DNA of 64,000 bases from Nissabacter sp. SGAir0207 (GCF_005491205.1 NZ_CP028039.1:37765-101764); one strand, 5' to 3'; shown: positions 50,510 to 59,450, counted from the stretch's first letter. Notes: a model not told the origin generated them from the letters alone. Made by a program: numbers and translations.

Positions 50510-50883
50510 ATTTTCTCCGCGTTGATGCGGTGACGGAAAGCGGCAGCGGCAACCATGCCCAGGCACATATTGATCCCTGGCAGATAAACGTCTGCCACTC
50601 CCTCGCTCACCAACTTTTCCAATTCGCCCCGGAACAGATCCATTCCGGTGGCTTCTCTCTCGCTGATGGCTTTGGCAGTGACCGGCGCGTGATTGCACTC
50701 CTTCACTGCCAAAACCAGCGCTTCCCGGTTGGCTGGCGACCAATCGTTGTTAGCCACTAGCTTCATGGCCACCTCAAAAACGCGAACGAGGCTCGCGTTT
50801 TCAGCTGTGAGGTGGGCAACATTGAAGGTGAGCGCATCAATATGCTCACTCACCACTTTTAACGTAGGGTTTAGGCTGGCCAT
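50506..50883 (-). CDS. Unknown small phage protein
   Basis: 125 aa, helical, Ala/Val-rich (LKVVSEHIDALTFNVAHLTA). ISEREATGMDLFRGELEKLV resembles a short segment often seen in phage accessory proteins. Family not recognised. Confidence 0.55.
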   Translation of the reverse strand: MASLNPTLKVVSEHIDALTFNVAHLTAENASLVRVFEVAMKLVANNDWSPANREALVLAVKECNHAPVTAKAISEREATGMDLFRGELEKLVSEGVADVYLPGINMCLGMVAAAAFRHRINAEKI

Positions 50884-50888
50884 ATAGC

Positions 50889-51896
50889 TTAAGCACCACC
50901 CTCGCCACGCGCCTGCAAGATCGCCCCGCCCTTGCTGCGCGAGATGCGCTTGAGGGTGGCATCTGTGGGTTTGTTGCTGTAGTAGATGTAATTGAAACTA
51001 CTGATACGACGATCGTAGAAGCGGATGCGATACCGCTCTTCCCCCTCAAAGTAAGGGCGCGGCGTCATTCGCTCAGAGCAGAAGGCGTTGTCCTCAGATT
51101 TTTCACGGAAGGTGCAATACTCATCGGTGATCCGATGGGAGGTATAACGGCCATCAGATTCCATGATGTGCACCTTGCAACGGTTATCGCTGCGGGCGAA
51201 CAACGCATAATGCTCATCGAATTGCTCCTGGGTTGGGCGTTCGCGGAAGTGAACTGCGTAGCTTAAATCGCGCCGTGCGTCGTCGAACGGTACGACCGTG
51301 ATCCGCCAGCGGTATTCCGGCATCCAGTCAAAATTTTTGCTTTTGATGACTGGCGGCACAGTGCGCAGCAGCGCCATTGGGGAAGGCGGATCAGATAATT
51401 CCTCCACATTCGGCATCCGCTCCAAATCTGGCTCTTCTGCTGGTTTCGGTTCAGCTTTAGGATCAACTTCAGGCGCTGGCGCTACTTCCGGTGCAACCTC
51501 TAACACCTCTACCGCACCCGCTTTAGCGACATCTGCGATCGCAGTCTCTTTAGCCCCCTCTACAGGCATAACCGGTGCGGAGGTAGGTGCTGTAGCAATG
51601 GATTTTGGAGCTGCTGGAGCAGTGCCGGGGATTGCGGGTGCTTCGGGTGCCAGTTCGGCCTTTTCAGAGGTGGCCTCTGGGGCGGAGGAGGAGATTTTCT
51701 GTGCTTCTTGCTTCGGGGCTGGAGCCTGCGGTGCGTTAATCCCCATGACCATGTTCAATACAGAAAGAAAGTGATAGGCCTCACTCACCTCAAGATTTTT
51801 ACCGGCCATCACATTGAATGCAGTGACGGCTCGGGTCATTACGTCTTCAGATGGGGATGGGAAACCGTCACCAGCTGGATTGAGCATATTTGTCAT
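50889..51896 (-). CDS. Unknown protein with a Pro/Ala/Glu-rich linker
   Basis: 335 aa from ATG 51896 (MTNMLNPAGDGFPSPSEDVM). Residues 15-50 are helical. About 55-160 is a disordered Ala/Pro/Glu linker. The C-terminal 150 residues are folded and basic (FDWMPEYRWRITVVPFDDAR, RYRIRFYDRRISSFNYIYYS). The layout suggests a tethered binding domain. Confidence 0.6.
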   Translation of the reverse strand: MTNMLNPAGDGFPSPSEDVMTRAVTAFNVMAGKNLEVSEAYHFLSVLNMVMGINAPQAPAPKQEAQKISSSAPEATSEKAELAPEAPAIPGTAPAAPKSIATAPTSAPVMPVEGAKETAIADVAKAGAVEVLEVAPEVAPAPEVDPKAEPKPAEEPDLERMPNVEELSDPPSPMALLRTVPPVIKSKNFDWMPEYRWRITVVPFDDARRDLSYAVHFRERPTQEQFDEHYALFARSDNRCKVHIMESDGRYTSHRITDEYCTFREKSEDNAFCSERMTPRPYFEGEERYRIRFYDRRISSFNYIYYSNKPTDATLKRISRSKGGAILQARGEGGA

Positions 51897-52050
51897 ATAG
51901 TTACCAGAATTGATAAGCGCGTTTAGCGGCCGGAAATGTACAGGATGCAATTTTGAAACTCAATACTAAAACGTTGGTCACTCATGCCGATTTAGTGTGC
52001 GATTAGTTCAATATACTTAACTAAATCTAATGCTTCTTTCGAGGAAGCAT

Positions 52051-52072
52051 AAAAAAACCGCCGGGTGGCGGT
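52051..52072 (-). terminator. Terminator of the kdsB-like gene
   Basis: ACCGCC/GGCGGT stem with a T7 tail on the minus strand, immediately past the stop. Confidence 0.85.
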
Positions 52073-52074
52073 CT

Positions 52075-52847
52075 TTACATCGTGGCGAGTAACAGTGATT
52101 CAGGTACTTCTAACATCCTTGCAAGCGTCTCATTGTCCTTAGAATCATGCATCGTCAAGTGTCCCAGGTGGGATAGCTCCGTCACGCGAATAGTGCCACC
52201 ATTCCACAACACCCGCAATTGCTCTAAGCCCTCAAAATACTCCTGGGGACTCATGCCCCATGTGCTGTACTCCCGCAAAGTTTGGGGGCGGCAGGCGAAA
52301 ACCTGCACCTGGCGAAGCCTGTAGCGGCCGGCGACCGGGGCATGTTTGGCTGATGCCCTGCCATGCAAGGAATGCTGCTACGGGAGAAATAGAGTGCACG
52401 ACCATATTTATCAGTCACCGTCTTCACAATGCCAGGATCTGCGGCCTGGGCATCAGACACGTGCTGCACCGCAACGGTTGCCATGTCTGCCGCGCGCTTG
52501 TCGAAGTCACCCACCAGCTGCTTGATGTGGCAGCCCGGAAATAGCGGCTCATTGGCCGGCAAGCTCACGGTGATGACGCTGGCCATGATCACCTTAGCGT
52601 CTACCAGCTGCGTCACGGCGGCGGCGACACGCTCAAGGTCATTCACGCAACCATTCACCATTACTGCCATGGCACCGTGCTGTGGCACGTGGCGCGCAAT
52701 GTCCAGGCACTCAGTGGCCACTATCACCATTGATGCACCTGACTCATGCGCCCGCTGAATGGTATGGGACAGAATCGATCTTCCGCCTACCTCAGCCAGG
52801 GGGTCAAACAGGCCTGCGGCAGAACATGGTTCCGCGGGGACGACCAC
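52075..52847 (-). CDS. KdsB-like CMP-KDO synthetase homologue, frameshifted
   Basis: About 257 aa once joined. Part 1 (from GTG 52847) holds GGRSILSHTIQRAHESGASM and IVKTVTDKYGRALYFSRSSI. Part 2 holds VFACRPQTLREYSTWGMSPQ and YFEGLEQLRVLWNGGTIRV, both typical of KdsB/KpsU. The frames join if one A is added to the AAA run near 52348-52350 (GHQPKHAPVAGR). KdsB activates KDO for LPS or capsule. The N-terminal nucleotide loop is degenerate (PAEPCSAAGLFDPLAE), so activity is uncertain. The GTG lies six bases after the previous stop. Confidence 0.7.
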
Positions 52848-52850
52848 AAA

Positions 52851-53120
52851 TTAGGCGGAGGTGCTTTCTGGGAACTCGATAGCGAAAGCTTCCTGGGTAA
52901 GGCGATCGGCGCGGCGAACGGCGCTGCCAAGAGCCTCAATGGCATTCTTGGCCACCACCCACAGAGAACCGTAAAGCTCTTGGGTGCCACACGATTTATG
53001 GGCGAACACCAGACGGTATTCCCCGGCCTCAACGCGCATTGAGACGTTGTGCCCCAGGCGCTTTACCCACCAGAAAATTTGCTCGATGGTGTAGCCCTTA
53101 TGGATCTTCTCGAAAGCCAT
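52851..53120 (-). CDS. Unknown small phage protein
   Basis: 89 aa. MAFEKIHKGYTIEQIFWWVK and AGEYRLVFAHKSCGTQELYG suggest an alpha/beta fold. Ends just before the KdsB-like gene. No family recognised. Confidence 0.55.
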   Translation of the reverse strand: MAFEKIHKGYTIEQIFWWVKRLGHNVSMRVEAGEYRLVFAHKSCGTQELYGSLWVVAKNAIEALGSAVRRADRLTQEAFAIEFPESTSA

Positions 53121-53122
53121 GA

Positions 53123-53431
53123 TTATTCGCTCTCCGACTCGTAAAGAGCCTGATGGGCTTCATGCTCAATGGAGCTTTCGACAAGGCCATACGTCAGCGC
53201 AGAGAGCGTATCGCGCACCTTGCTGATATGTGCCTCTTGCTCAACGTCCGGGGAAATATCCAGGAATGCCGCGTTCAGGACGCCGGCCAGGGTGCCGGTA
53301 TAGGTGAAGGTTTCACCCTGCTCATTGGTGATAGTCAACTGGGCGCTACCATCGGCCGCCTTAGTCAGCTGCGGGGTAGTCTCCTGGAAGAGCCAGAAGA
53401 GCTTTGCATCTAATGTCAGTTGTTGGTTCAT
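53123..53431 (-). CDS. Un known small acidic protein
   Basis: 102 aa, acidic, beta-rich middle (GSAQLTITNEQGETFTYTGT) and helical, Glu-rich end. AAAGGA precedes the ATG. Spacing of two bases to the next gene indicates co-translation. Confidence 0.55.
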   Translation of the reverse strand: MNQQLTLDAKLFWLFQETTPQLTKAADGSAQLTITNEQGETFTYTGTLAGVLNAAFLDISPDVEQEAHISKVRDTLSALTYGLVESSIEHEAHQALYESESE

Positions 53432-53453
53432 AGGGTTCCTTTAAGGTGAGGAG

Positions 53454-53648
53454 TTAATCAGCGCGCTCAAGGGCAAGCAGACGGAGATGAGCTTTACCGC
53501 GCGGGTAGGTGCGGTACACGGTCTTATTGATGACCTGAAGATAACTCTCAAGGCTTACAAACCTTTGGCTTTCATAGGGTTTGATGGTATGGGTTAATTG
53601 ATTAGCCCAGCGCAATTTAAGCTCTGGGAGTTTGGTTGCTTTAGACAT
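53454..53648 (-). CDS. Small basic protein
   Basis: 64 aa, basic (MSKATKLPELKLRWANQLTH). No motif. Ribosome site GAGG lies six bases upstream. Confidence 0.5.
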   Translation of the reverse strand: MSKATKLPELKLRWANQLTHTIKPYESQRFVSLESYLQVINKTVYRTYPRGKAHLRLLALERAD

Positions 53649-53689
53649 GTGGCCTCATAAAAAAGCCGGCAGGGCGCCGGCCGGGGTGG

Positions 53690-54972
53690 TTATTTCTCAA
53701 AACGGGTTTCCACTGCGCCATGTTCGCGCTCCCATGCATCAACCAGGGCGTAGCAGCGCTCATGCAGCTCCAGGGCGGTTTTCTTGCCCAAACCCTTGAT
53801 GCTTTCCAGCTCGTCCACGTCATGCATCACCACGTCACATAGCGTGTTGTAGCCGTCTGCTTTCAGCGCGGTCAGGATGGCCGGGCGCAGCCCTTCTACG
53901 CTATCCAGCTCGACTGACTTCGCCCAGTCCAGGCGCGCCACCAGCAGCGGGTTCACCTCGCTCAGTTCCTCACGGTAGATGGTAAACAGCTCCTCATAGA
54001 GGTCATCTGGCCAGATGTCACGCAGCAACGGGATGATGTAATAATGCGGGCGACCCCACTCATTGACCTTCACATCACAGCTGATACCAATGGTGGTCTT
54101 GATGGTCAGTGAGAACGTCAGGTTATTGACATAGCGCGGGCGCTCCGCGTAATTCCGTTCAACTCGCATCCCGGTAAACTCACGGCGCAAGAAGAAATGC
54201 ACCGGCGATCCGTCTTTGGACTTGGTTTCGTAGCGGTAAGCCTCATACAGGCCGTTGGCGCGCTCAATATGGCGCGCCAGCTCGTCATTGCGGGAACGGC
54301 ACTGTTCGAGCTGGGACATGGCCAAGGTCACATCTGATTTCATGGCAGTTTCACGGATCCGGGACTCGTTCAACTTCTGGCTCAGGGTTTTGACCGTAGC
54401 CCGCAGCTCGCGCGCCTCGGTCTGGTACTGCACCTTTTTGGCCTTCAGCTTTTCTGGCTGCAATTGCTCCAGCTCACGCAGACGTGCAGATAACCGTTTT
54501 TCCCGCTCGACATAGGTGGCCACCATGTTCTCTTTGGTTTGCACCTGGTTTTTCATCTGGGTGGCCTCGGCCTTCAGGCTTTCAACCATCATCTCCAGCT
54601 GGAAAACAGCACTGGCCACGCTGTCGGCAAGCTCTTCATCAAAGCCCTCACAGCGCGCCTGGAATTCGGCTATTTGTTCCTTGGCCTGGTTGAGCTGGTG
54701 CTGTAGAAGGCCGGCAATCGTCCTTTTACTCTCCAGCTCGTCCAATACAGCATCTTGTTGGTCTTGCTCTGCCTCAGCGATCTTAGCCAGCTCCGCAGTC
54801 AGCAAGCGGATCCCCTCGATGCTCAGCTCAATATAGCGGGAGCTTTCATCATCCTTCACGCGGTAAAGCGCGTAGTTGAGGTTGCCCAGCAGGTTACTAA
54901 AGCCATGGTTAATGGCCTCGATAAGCGGGGGTGTTCTGCTGGTGGAGTGGCTGGCAAGGGCTGTACGGACAT
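53690..54972 (-). CDS. Coiled-coil protein with a C-terminal helix-hairpin-helix, frameshifted near the start
   Basis: 427 aa from ATG 54972, with AGAGG five bases upstream. The start frame (MSVQPLPATPPAEHP) stops early. Adding one C to the five-C run at 54927-54931 joins it to PLIEAINHGFSNLLGNLNYA and the rest. Residues about 40-240 are coiled coil (LQHQLNQAKEQIAEFQARCE). A folded domain follows (FFLRREFTGMRVERNYAERP), then HhH motifs near the end (SVEGLRPAILTALKADG, ESIKGLGKKTALELHERC). Such proteins often bind DNA. Function unknown. Confidence 0.65.
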
Positions 54973-54980
54973 CGGAACCT

Positions 54981-55205
54981 CTAGAATGTGTGGCTGGCCG
55001 TGTGTAGGGACATGCGACCCAGTGGGTTAACCGAGAGCACTGGCGCGGCAGGGAAACCCTCTTGGTTAAGCAATGTGCCCAGGCGCAAGGGGGTCATCAG
55101 GTTATCGGGGTAATGCACCACCACTGATCTGACGCCGCTGTCGGTCATGAAACTTACCGACCAAAAGTAATGGCGGCGTTGGAAAAATCTCAGAATCTTG
55201 GACAT
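54981..55205 (-). CDS. Small unknown protein
   Basis: 74 aa from ATG 55205 (MSKILRFFQRRHYFWSVSFM). A start three codons earlier is possible. Beta-rich, with GVRSVVVHYPDNLMTPLRLG. Ends 8 bp before the coiled-coil gene. A TTTAGGAT-type element lies 50-70 bp upstream. Confidence 0.5.
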   Translation of the reverse strand: MSKILRFFQRRHYFWSVSFMTDSGVRSVVVHYPDNLMTPLRLGTLLNQEGFPAAPVLSVNPLGRMSLHTASHTF

Positions 55206-55297
55206 TTGCACCATCTTACGAATAGTTAAACATCCTAAACATTTAGCGGCCGTAATATGAAGTATTTAGGATGGGATGTAAAGTTGTGCCCGTTACC

Positions 55298-55339
55298 CGA
55301 ATCAGTGACCTTTTTCTGTATTAACAGGTCACTGATTCG
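55298..55339 (-). terminator. 14-bp inverted repeat with the stop codon of the GT8-like gene in its loop
   Basis: CGAATCAGTGACCT (55298-55311) and its exact inverse (55326-55339). The TAA of the GT8-like gene (55321-55323) lies in the loop, so the last codons are part of the hairpin. Confidence 0.6.
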
Positions 55340-56052
55340 AACACCGGATCGGTAGCATCGTGGGTCAGGTATGCGGGCAACCAGGGTTCGCCGCTTTCAT
55401 GCGGACGCGGGTTGCCGTGGAACACCACCACGCGCGCGCCGGCCGGCAAGGTGCCATCACCGCGTGAATAGCGCTCGGTTGCCCAGCGGTTCTCTCCGAC
55501 CTTCACGATGTCTGCCTTGTAGCTGACGAACCAGCCCGGATAGAGGTCTTGCCAGTGCAGGCAATCCCCGATCACGCCCCGGATAAAGCCCTGGTCGCCC
55601 CACTTCGCCGTTACGGTGCACTCAGCAATATGGCGCTGCGGCTCCTTCCAGAAGGCATTCCAGATCTGCGCCTTAGCGCTGTTCGGGATGAACATCACCG
55701 AACTCATAAGGTATTGCGGGTGGTAAAAGTCAGTGAGCATCACCATCTGGTCACCGGTGGTCTTCAGCAGCTTCTTGATGTCACCGGTGATCACCGTGTC
55801 CAGGTCAAAATAAAGCAGGTCATCCGTAATGTCCGGGCGGAACAAGTCGATCTTCGCCCACCAGCCACGCATCCCCTGGTAGGGGGTGGTCAGTGGGATG
55901 CAGGTCACGCGATCCATGACAAATGGCGCATCCGTCAGACAGATGACCTCCGCGCCCTTAGGCAGCTGTGCCACCAGCGTTTTGACGTCATTCGGGGTGT
56001 AGTCGCCGCCGGCGCGGTACACCAGGGCAATTTTCAGGGGTTTTTTAGCCAT
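55321..56052 (-). CDS. GT8-like glycosyltransferase
   Basis: 243 aa. GT-A hallmarks: KIALVYRAGGDYTPNDVKTL at the start, DLLYFDLDTVITGDIKKLL (residues about 88-106) with a DxD pair, KWGDQGFIRGVIGD and the closing VVFHGNPRPHE. This fits family 8-type transferases that move hexose to a glycan. With KdsB-like and DUF115-like genes nearby it probably acts on the cell surface or a glycosylated virion protein. Starts inside the end of the previous gene (19-bp overlap). Confidence 0.7.
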   Translation of the reverse strand: MAKKPLKIALVYRAGGDYTPNDVKTLVAQLPKGAEVICLTDAPFVMDRVTCIPLTTPYQGMRGWWAKIDLFRPDITDDLLYFDLDTVITGDIKKLLKTTGDQMVMLTDFYHPQYLMSSVMFIPNSAKAQIWNAFWKEPQRHIAECTVTAKWGDQGFIRGVIGDCLHWQDLYPGWFVSYKADIVKVGENRWATERYSRGDGTLPAGARVVVFHGNPRPHESGEPWLPAYLTHDATDPVFESVTC

Positions 56053-56636
56053 TCTCTTAAGCTCATTTGAAGGATTGAATTAAGTTTCCCGCAGGAAACC
56101 ACGTTGATCTGCCCTAGCGCTGACTTGAACAGCAAGGGCAAATGGGAAAGGTTGTTGGGGCGGCCGCCTACCTTGTAACGCGCTTCCTGGGTCGCATCCA
56201 CGCCCACCAGCGCCACATTTTTAAAGCCCAGGTGATAAGCCAGCCCCAGTGCGCCCCAGGCAGAGTTGCCGTTATTGATCCGGGTAGGGTCTTCAGACAG
56301 ACCGGGCTTTGCCGACCAGCGCCATAGCCACCACTCTGGGGAGCCTTTTACCGGCGGCTCTGCGGCACGGTAAGAGACGCGCTCATATTCATAAACGCCC
56401 TCCTGAGTGATGCCGCCAGAAAAATAGCGCACGTTGCTGCGGCGCGTGGCCAGCCGGCGCATGTTGTCAGGGGATGGATCCAGCGTGAAGAAATAGGATG
56501 CCCGGGCAATCCAGTCAATGGCACCATTGACGGCGATCACTGGCACATCACGCGGTGGCAAAAAGCCACGCGCTGAAGGTCCAGACGCCACGATGATTAC
56601 CCGATCACCTTCTCCAGGCTTTTTAGTGGGAAACAT
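56034..56636 (-). CDS. DUF115/MptE-like protein, copy 1
   Basis: 200 aa. VIIVASGPSARGFLPPRDVP (residues about 13-32) is the GPS nucleotide-binding start of the family, followed by VIAVNGAIDWI, LDPSPDNM and NNGNSAWGALGLAYHLGFKN then VALVGVD. Homologues bind nucleotides and occur in glycan and teichoic-type pathways. Tandem with a second, frameshifted copy upstream. Confidence 0.65.
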   Translation of the reverse strand: MFPTKKPGEGDRVIIVASGPSARGFLPPRDVPVIAVNGAIDWIARASYFFTLDPSPDNMRRLATRRSNVRYFSGGITQEGVYEYERVSYRAAEPPVKGSPEWWLWRWSAKPGLSEDPTRINNGNSAWGALGLAYHLGFKNVALVGVDATQEARYKVGGRPNNLSHLPLLFKSALGQINVVSCGKLNSILQMSLREWLKNP

Positions 56637-57144
56637 GTCAGTTCAGTTCTCCGGGAGCAGTTAACAATGTCGATGTGCCGCAGCTCTTCACGGACATCGG
56701 CAAAATGCTGTTGCCACTTGGCAACGCTGTCGTCTGTCGGGTTTCGCAATCCGCCGGTATGCAAGCCGTGGTAGTGCACACCCTCTTTCAAAGAGCAGTC
56801 ATAGCCCAGAAGGAAGATGCGCGTTGCCCGAGGCTTGCCGCAAACTGGATGGCCATAGAGCCGGAGTTGAATTGAATGTGGGAGTCGCCAAAGCGCTGGT
56901 ATTCGATGCCCAGGCGATTGCTTGCTTTGCGTGATGCGGTACACCGGCGGATCCCCGCAGGCACATCATTGCCATAGTGTTGCCACCAGGCATCATCACC
57001 AGCAAACAAGGCATATGGCTGTCGGAACATGCCATATGCGTTATTTACTGCCACAACGGGATACCCCGCCCTTTCAACCTTTTCACAGTCTGCTTTTGTC
57101 AGTGACGGCGCGGGTGCCACACAAAATACAGAGTCAAAAATCAT
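56597..57144 (-). CDS. DUF115/MptE-like protein, copy 2, frameshifted
   Basis: About 183 aa after joining. The first part reads VFCVAPAPSLTKADCEKVER, VVAVNNAYGMFRQPYALFAG and NSGSMAIQFAASLG. The second continues ATRIFLLGYDCSLKEGVHYH. Adding one G to the GGG run near 56836-56838 joins them and rebuilds the SGSMA..FA..LGA..I.LLG.D pattern shared with copy 1. The overlap with copy 1 is 40 bp. Confidence 0.65.
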
Positions 57145-57256
57145 TCATTTCTCAGGGGAAAACAGGACGCCGGCGCGTCCTGGAGATCCACAAAATTAAA
57201 TCACAATTGGACTTACAAGACACTGCAAGCCCGCCGGTTTGACGGAAGTTTTACGC

Positions 57257-57853
57257 TTAGGCGGCGGCTGGCAGTGCCTGCCCCGGCTCCAGGAGCCAAT
57301 AGCGCAGTATCAGAGCAACCGCTTCTTCCCAGCCCCACACCACCTCAGCCACATAGCCTTGTGCCCGTAGCCGCACCTGCCAATCCAGTTGCTCAGCAGA
57401 GGGCTTGTTAGTGCCATACTTCAGCTCAAACCGCAGGCCATGGTAGATGCCGCGCGCTGCGTCCAAGGTGACATCGGGGTAGCCCTTCTTCACCCCCTCG
57501 GCATTCAAGTCATTGGCGGTTTTCTGCGACCGCAGGCCGCCGTTCGGCGTGGCATGGAGCAAATCATATATGTCCCGGTGATGCCGGTACATGTAGTCAA
57601 AGATCCGCACCTGGTCATAATGCTCATAGTTACCTTTGAGCAGATCCGGCTTTTTTCCCAGCTGGATAAGCGCCTTTTCATGTACGGAGACCGCAAAGGC
57701 ATCCTCCAGCGCATTCAGCTGCGCCAGCGGGCTTTTGAGCCTTGTCGTCAAATCCGGCAGCTCATTCTTGGGCTTGAGCTTTTTGCCCTTGACCAGCTTG
57801 CCGCTGGCGTCTCGGTTGTTGGCCTTAAGCCAGTCTTCAGTAATGCGAAACAT
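57257..57853 (-). CDS. VRR-NUC domain nuclease
   Basis: 198 aa. The C-terminal VRR-NUC core is clear: GVKKGYPDVTLDAARGIYHG (residues about 119-138), LRFELKYGTNKPSAEQLDWQ (E and K of ExK), then LRAQGYVAEVVWGWEEAVAL. Such standalone nucleases resemble Holliday-junction or flap nucleases and are common in phages for DNA processing. TAG-ATG junction with the gene before it. Confidence 0.85.
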   Translation of the reverse strand: MFRITEDWLKANNRDASGKLVKGKKLKPKNELPDLTTRLKSPLAQLNALEDAFAVSVHEKALIQLGKKPDLLKGNYEHYDQVRIFDYMYRHHRDIYDLLHATPNGGLRSQKTANDLNAEGVKKGYPDVTLDAARGIYHGLRFELKYGTNKPSAEQLDWQVRLRAQGYVAEVVWGWEEAVALILRYWLLEPGQALPAAA

Positions 57854-58087
57854 CTAACCCCATTCACCAGGCTTAACCCCAAACTTACGCACCTGGGCAT
57901 TACGCTCCCTGTGCCAGTCCTGGGAACAATCTTCATCACAAAATGGCTTTTGCCCACACGGCTCATCACAGTAGTGGCAAAAGCCGTTAATCATCAGCTG
58001 CGCGCCGGCAGACTGGCGGGACATTTGGATCTGGGTGTCCAATACTTTTTGCTCGGCCTCAGCCAAGCGGTCGATTTCGTCGCTCAT
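57854..58087 (-). CDS. Small zinc-finger protein
   Basis: 77 aa. A helical start (MSDEIDRLAEAEQKVLDTQI) and a four-Cys finger, CHYCDEPCGQKPFCDEDCSQ (residues about 37-56), then a basic end. DksA/TraR-like in general appearance but lacking their coiled-coil tip. May bind DNA or RNA polymerase. Confidence 0.6.
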   Translation of the reverse strand: MSDEIDRLAEAEQKVLDTQIQMSRQSAGAQLMINGFCHYCDEPCGQKPFCDEDCSQDWHRERNAQVRKFGVKPGEWG

Positions 58088-58111
58088 AGGTACTCAAAAA
58101 ACATGGTTTGG

Positions 58112-58363
58112 TCATATTTGCGCGTCGTCCCCCATAATTTGGGCAAGGTCATATCGATTTTGGATGGAGAGTAATGCTAATGGCGTCTCATTACAAAAAC
58201 CCCCAAGCTTCACAGCAGCTTCCGCAGTGAGCTGGGCTTTTTTGTTGATAAGTCTTGATAAGGTAGCGTGGCTAATCCCCACTTTCTCGCCAACCTGACG
58301 CAACGTCAGACCGCTGGCCTCAACTGCGGCCTGGATAACCTCACCAGGATGCTGCACGGACAT
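58112..58363 (-). CDS. HigA-type XRE protein without a toxin partner
   Basis: 83 aa. HPGEVIQAAVEASGLTLRQV (residues 5-24), then GEKVGISHATLSRLINKKAQ is the HigA addiction-module antitoxin signature. No HigB-like gene lies beside it, so it probably acts as a regulator or anti-addiction factor. RBS AAGGGG before ATG 58363. Confidence 0.75.
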   Translation of the reverse strand: MSVQHPGEVIQAAVEASGLTLRQVGEKVGISHATLSRLINKKAQLTAEAAVKLGGFCNETPLALLSIQNRYDLAQIMGDDAQI

Positions 58364-58379
58364 GATGCCCCTTAGATGA

Positions 58380-58401
58380 AAAAAGCGCCCTCATGGGCGC
58401 T
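58380..58401 (-). terminator. Terminator ahead of the HigA-like gene
   Basis: AGCGCCC/GGGCGCT with a T6 tail on the minus strand. Confidence 0.8.
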
Positions 58402-58411
58402 TTGCAATCAG

Positions 58412-58582
58412 TCAGTGATGGCGGCTTGCATGTTCCATCACCATGTTGAGTAAGTAAATTACTGTGAAAACGGCAGGAAATACCTTAATTGTGGTGAGAA
58501 GTTTCACCTTTACGCTAGTTTCGCTATTGCGGGTTGCTTGGTTAGCGGCTACTGCGTTGTCTCGACGGGCATAATCAATCAT
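58412..58582 (-). CDS. Small single-span membrane protein
   Basis: 56 aa from ATG 58582 (MIDYARRDNAVAANQATRNS), with AGGA seven bases upstream. One membrane helix (KVFPAVFTVIYLLNMVMEH). A longer frame upstream runs through a hairpin and is not used. Role unknown. Confidence 0.55.
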   Translation of the reverse strand: MIDYARRDNAVAANQATRNSETSVKVKLLTTIKVFPAVFTVIYLLNMVMEHASRHH

Positions 58583-58699
58583 GTTAGAGTCCTTTTGCTC
58601 ATTGGCCGGGGATCCTTGTTTTGGTGACATGTCCCAGGCCATGTGTAGAGGCTCACTTCGGTGAGCCTTTTTCATCTGGGCATATTGCCCCGATTGCTT

Positions 58700-58733
58700 G
58701 TTACGTGGTACGTACCACGTAACGAATAGTATA
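58700..58733 (-). promoter_or_regulatory. Promoter with a perfect 24-bp operator palindrome
   Basis: GTTACGTGGTAC is followed by its exact inverse (58700-58723), next to a minus-strand -10 TATACT at 58728-58733. The palindrome covers the start of transcription, so it is a likely repressor site for the small membrane gene and those after it. Confidence 0.65.
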
Positions 58734-58772
58734 GGGTCCCCCTTTAGGTGCAAGTATTAATGAGGTCTTTTG

Positions 58773-59006
58773 CTATTTACTGTCTTCTTTCAGTGACTTC
58801 GCCAGCTGTTCAATCACCCTTCGCCATTCGTCCGCTGTTAAATCACGCACATTCCTGACTAGCTCATCCGTTTTGGGGTCACAAACAAACGTCCATTGCT
58901 CCCCATAATGCAGGGTAAATGTCGTCACCCTGTTATTGGACTTACTCAGCTGGCAACCGTATTCCTGCGCCAGTGCTTGCCAGTGCCGTAAATCCCCGTA
59001 CCGCAT
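58773..59006 (-). CDS. Small unknown protein
   Basis: 77 aa (MRYGDLRHWQALAQEYGCQL). AAGGAG lies five bases before the start. RVTTFTLHYGEQWTFVCDPK and an acidic helical end. Could be a HicA-like or DNA-mimic protein, but nothing decides it. Confidence 0.5.
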   Translation of the reverse strand: MRYGDLRHWQALAQEYGCQLSKSNNRVTTFTLHYGEQWTFVCDPKTDELVRNVRDLTADEWRRVIEQLAKSLKEDSK

Positions 59007-59015
59007 CGCCGCTCC

Positions 59016-59450
59016 TTAATGTTTAGGCTTAACTTTGCTCTCAAGTGTGATGTCTTCGGACACATACTCGTAGTCACTGTCATCCACCTCATCCGGCACC
59101 TTCAGCTGGTGGATGGAAGAAAACAGTAACCCGCTCTCCAGCCGTTCGCGGTGATAGAGAGACGCGGCTACCACCGTGAGCGCCGGCCGCTCATAGCTAT
59201 AAATCGCTGCTACATCGCTATCAATCGCGCTGTCAGCCGGCATCAGCCCCTGCTCTACCAGCAATGCTTTCAGTGCTGGCCAATAAGCCCCCATGCTGCG
59301 GTAATAGCGCGGCTCATCCTTCAGGTACTGGCTCATACTCTTAAGGTAGTCCATCAGGTACTCTTCTTCACTGCGGCCGGCCAGCGCCACCGGCAAACAG
59401 GCTTCCAGGTAGCTCACTTCCGGTTTCAAGGTGTCTTTCAATGTGGTCAT
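59016..59450 (-). CDS. Unknown accessory protein
   Basis: 144 aa from ATG 59450 (MTTLKDTLKPEVSYLEACLP). An upstream TTG lies in a GCCGGG hairpin and is less likely. Helical (YLMDYLKSMSQYLKDEPRYY), acidic end. No recognised motif. Confidence 0.5.
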   Translation of the reverse strand: MTTLKDTLKPEVSYLEACLPVALAGRSEEEYLMDYLKSMSQYLKDEPRYYRSMGAYWPALKALLVEQGLMPADSAIDSDVAAIYSYERPALTVVAASLYHRERLESGLLFSSIHQLKVPDEVDDSDYEYVSEDITLESKVKPKH

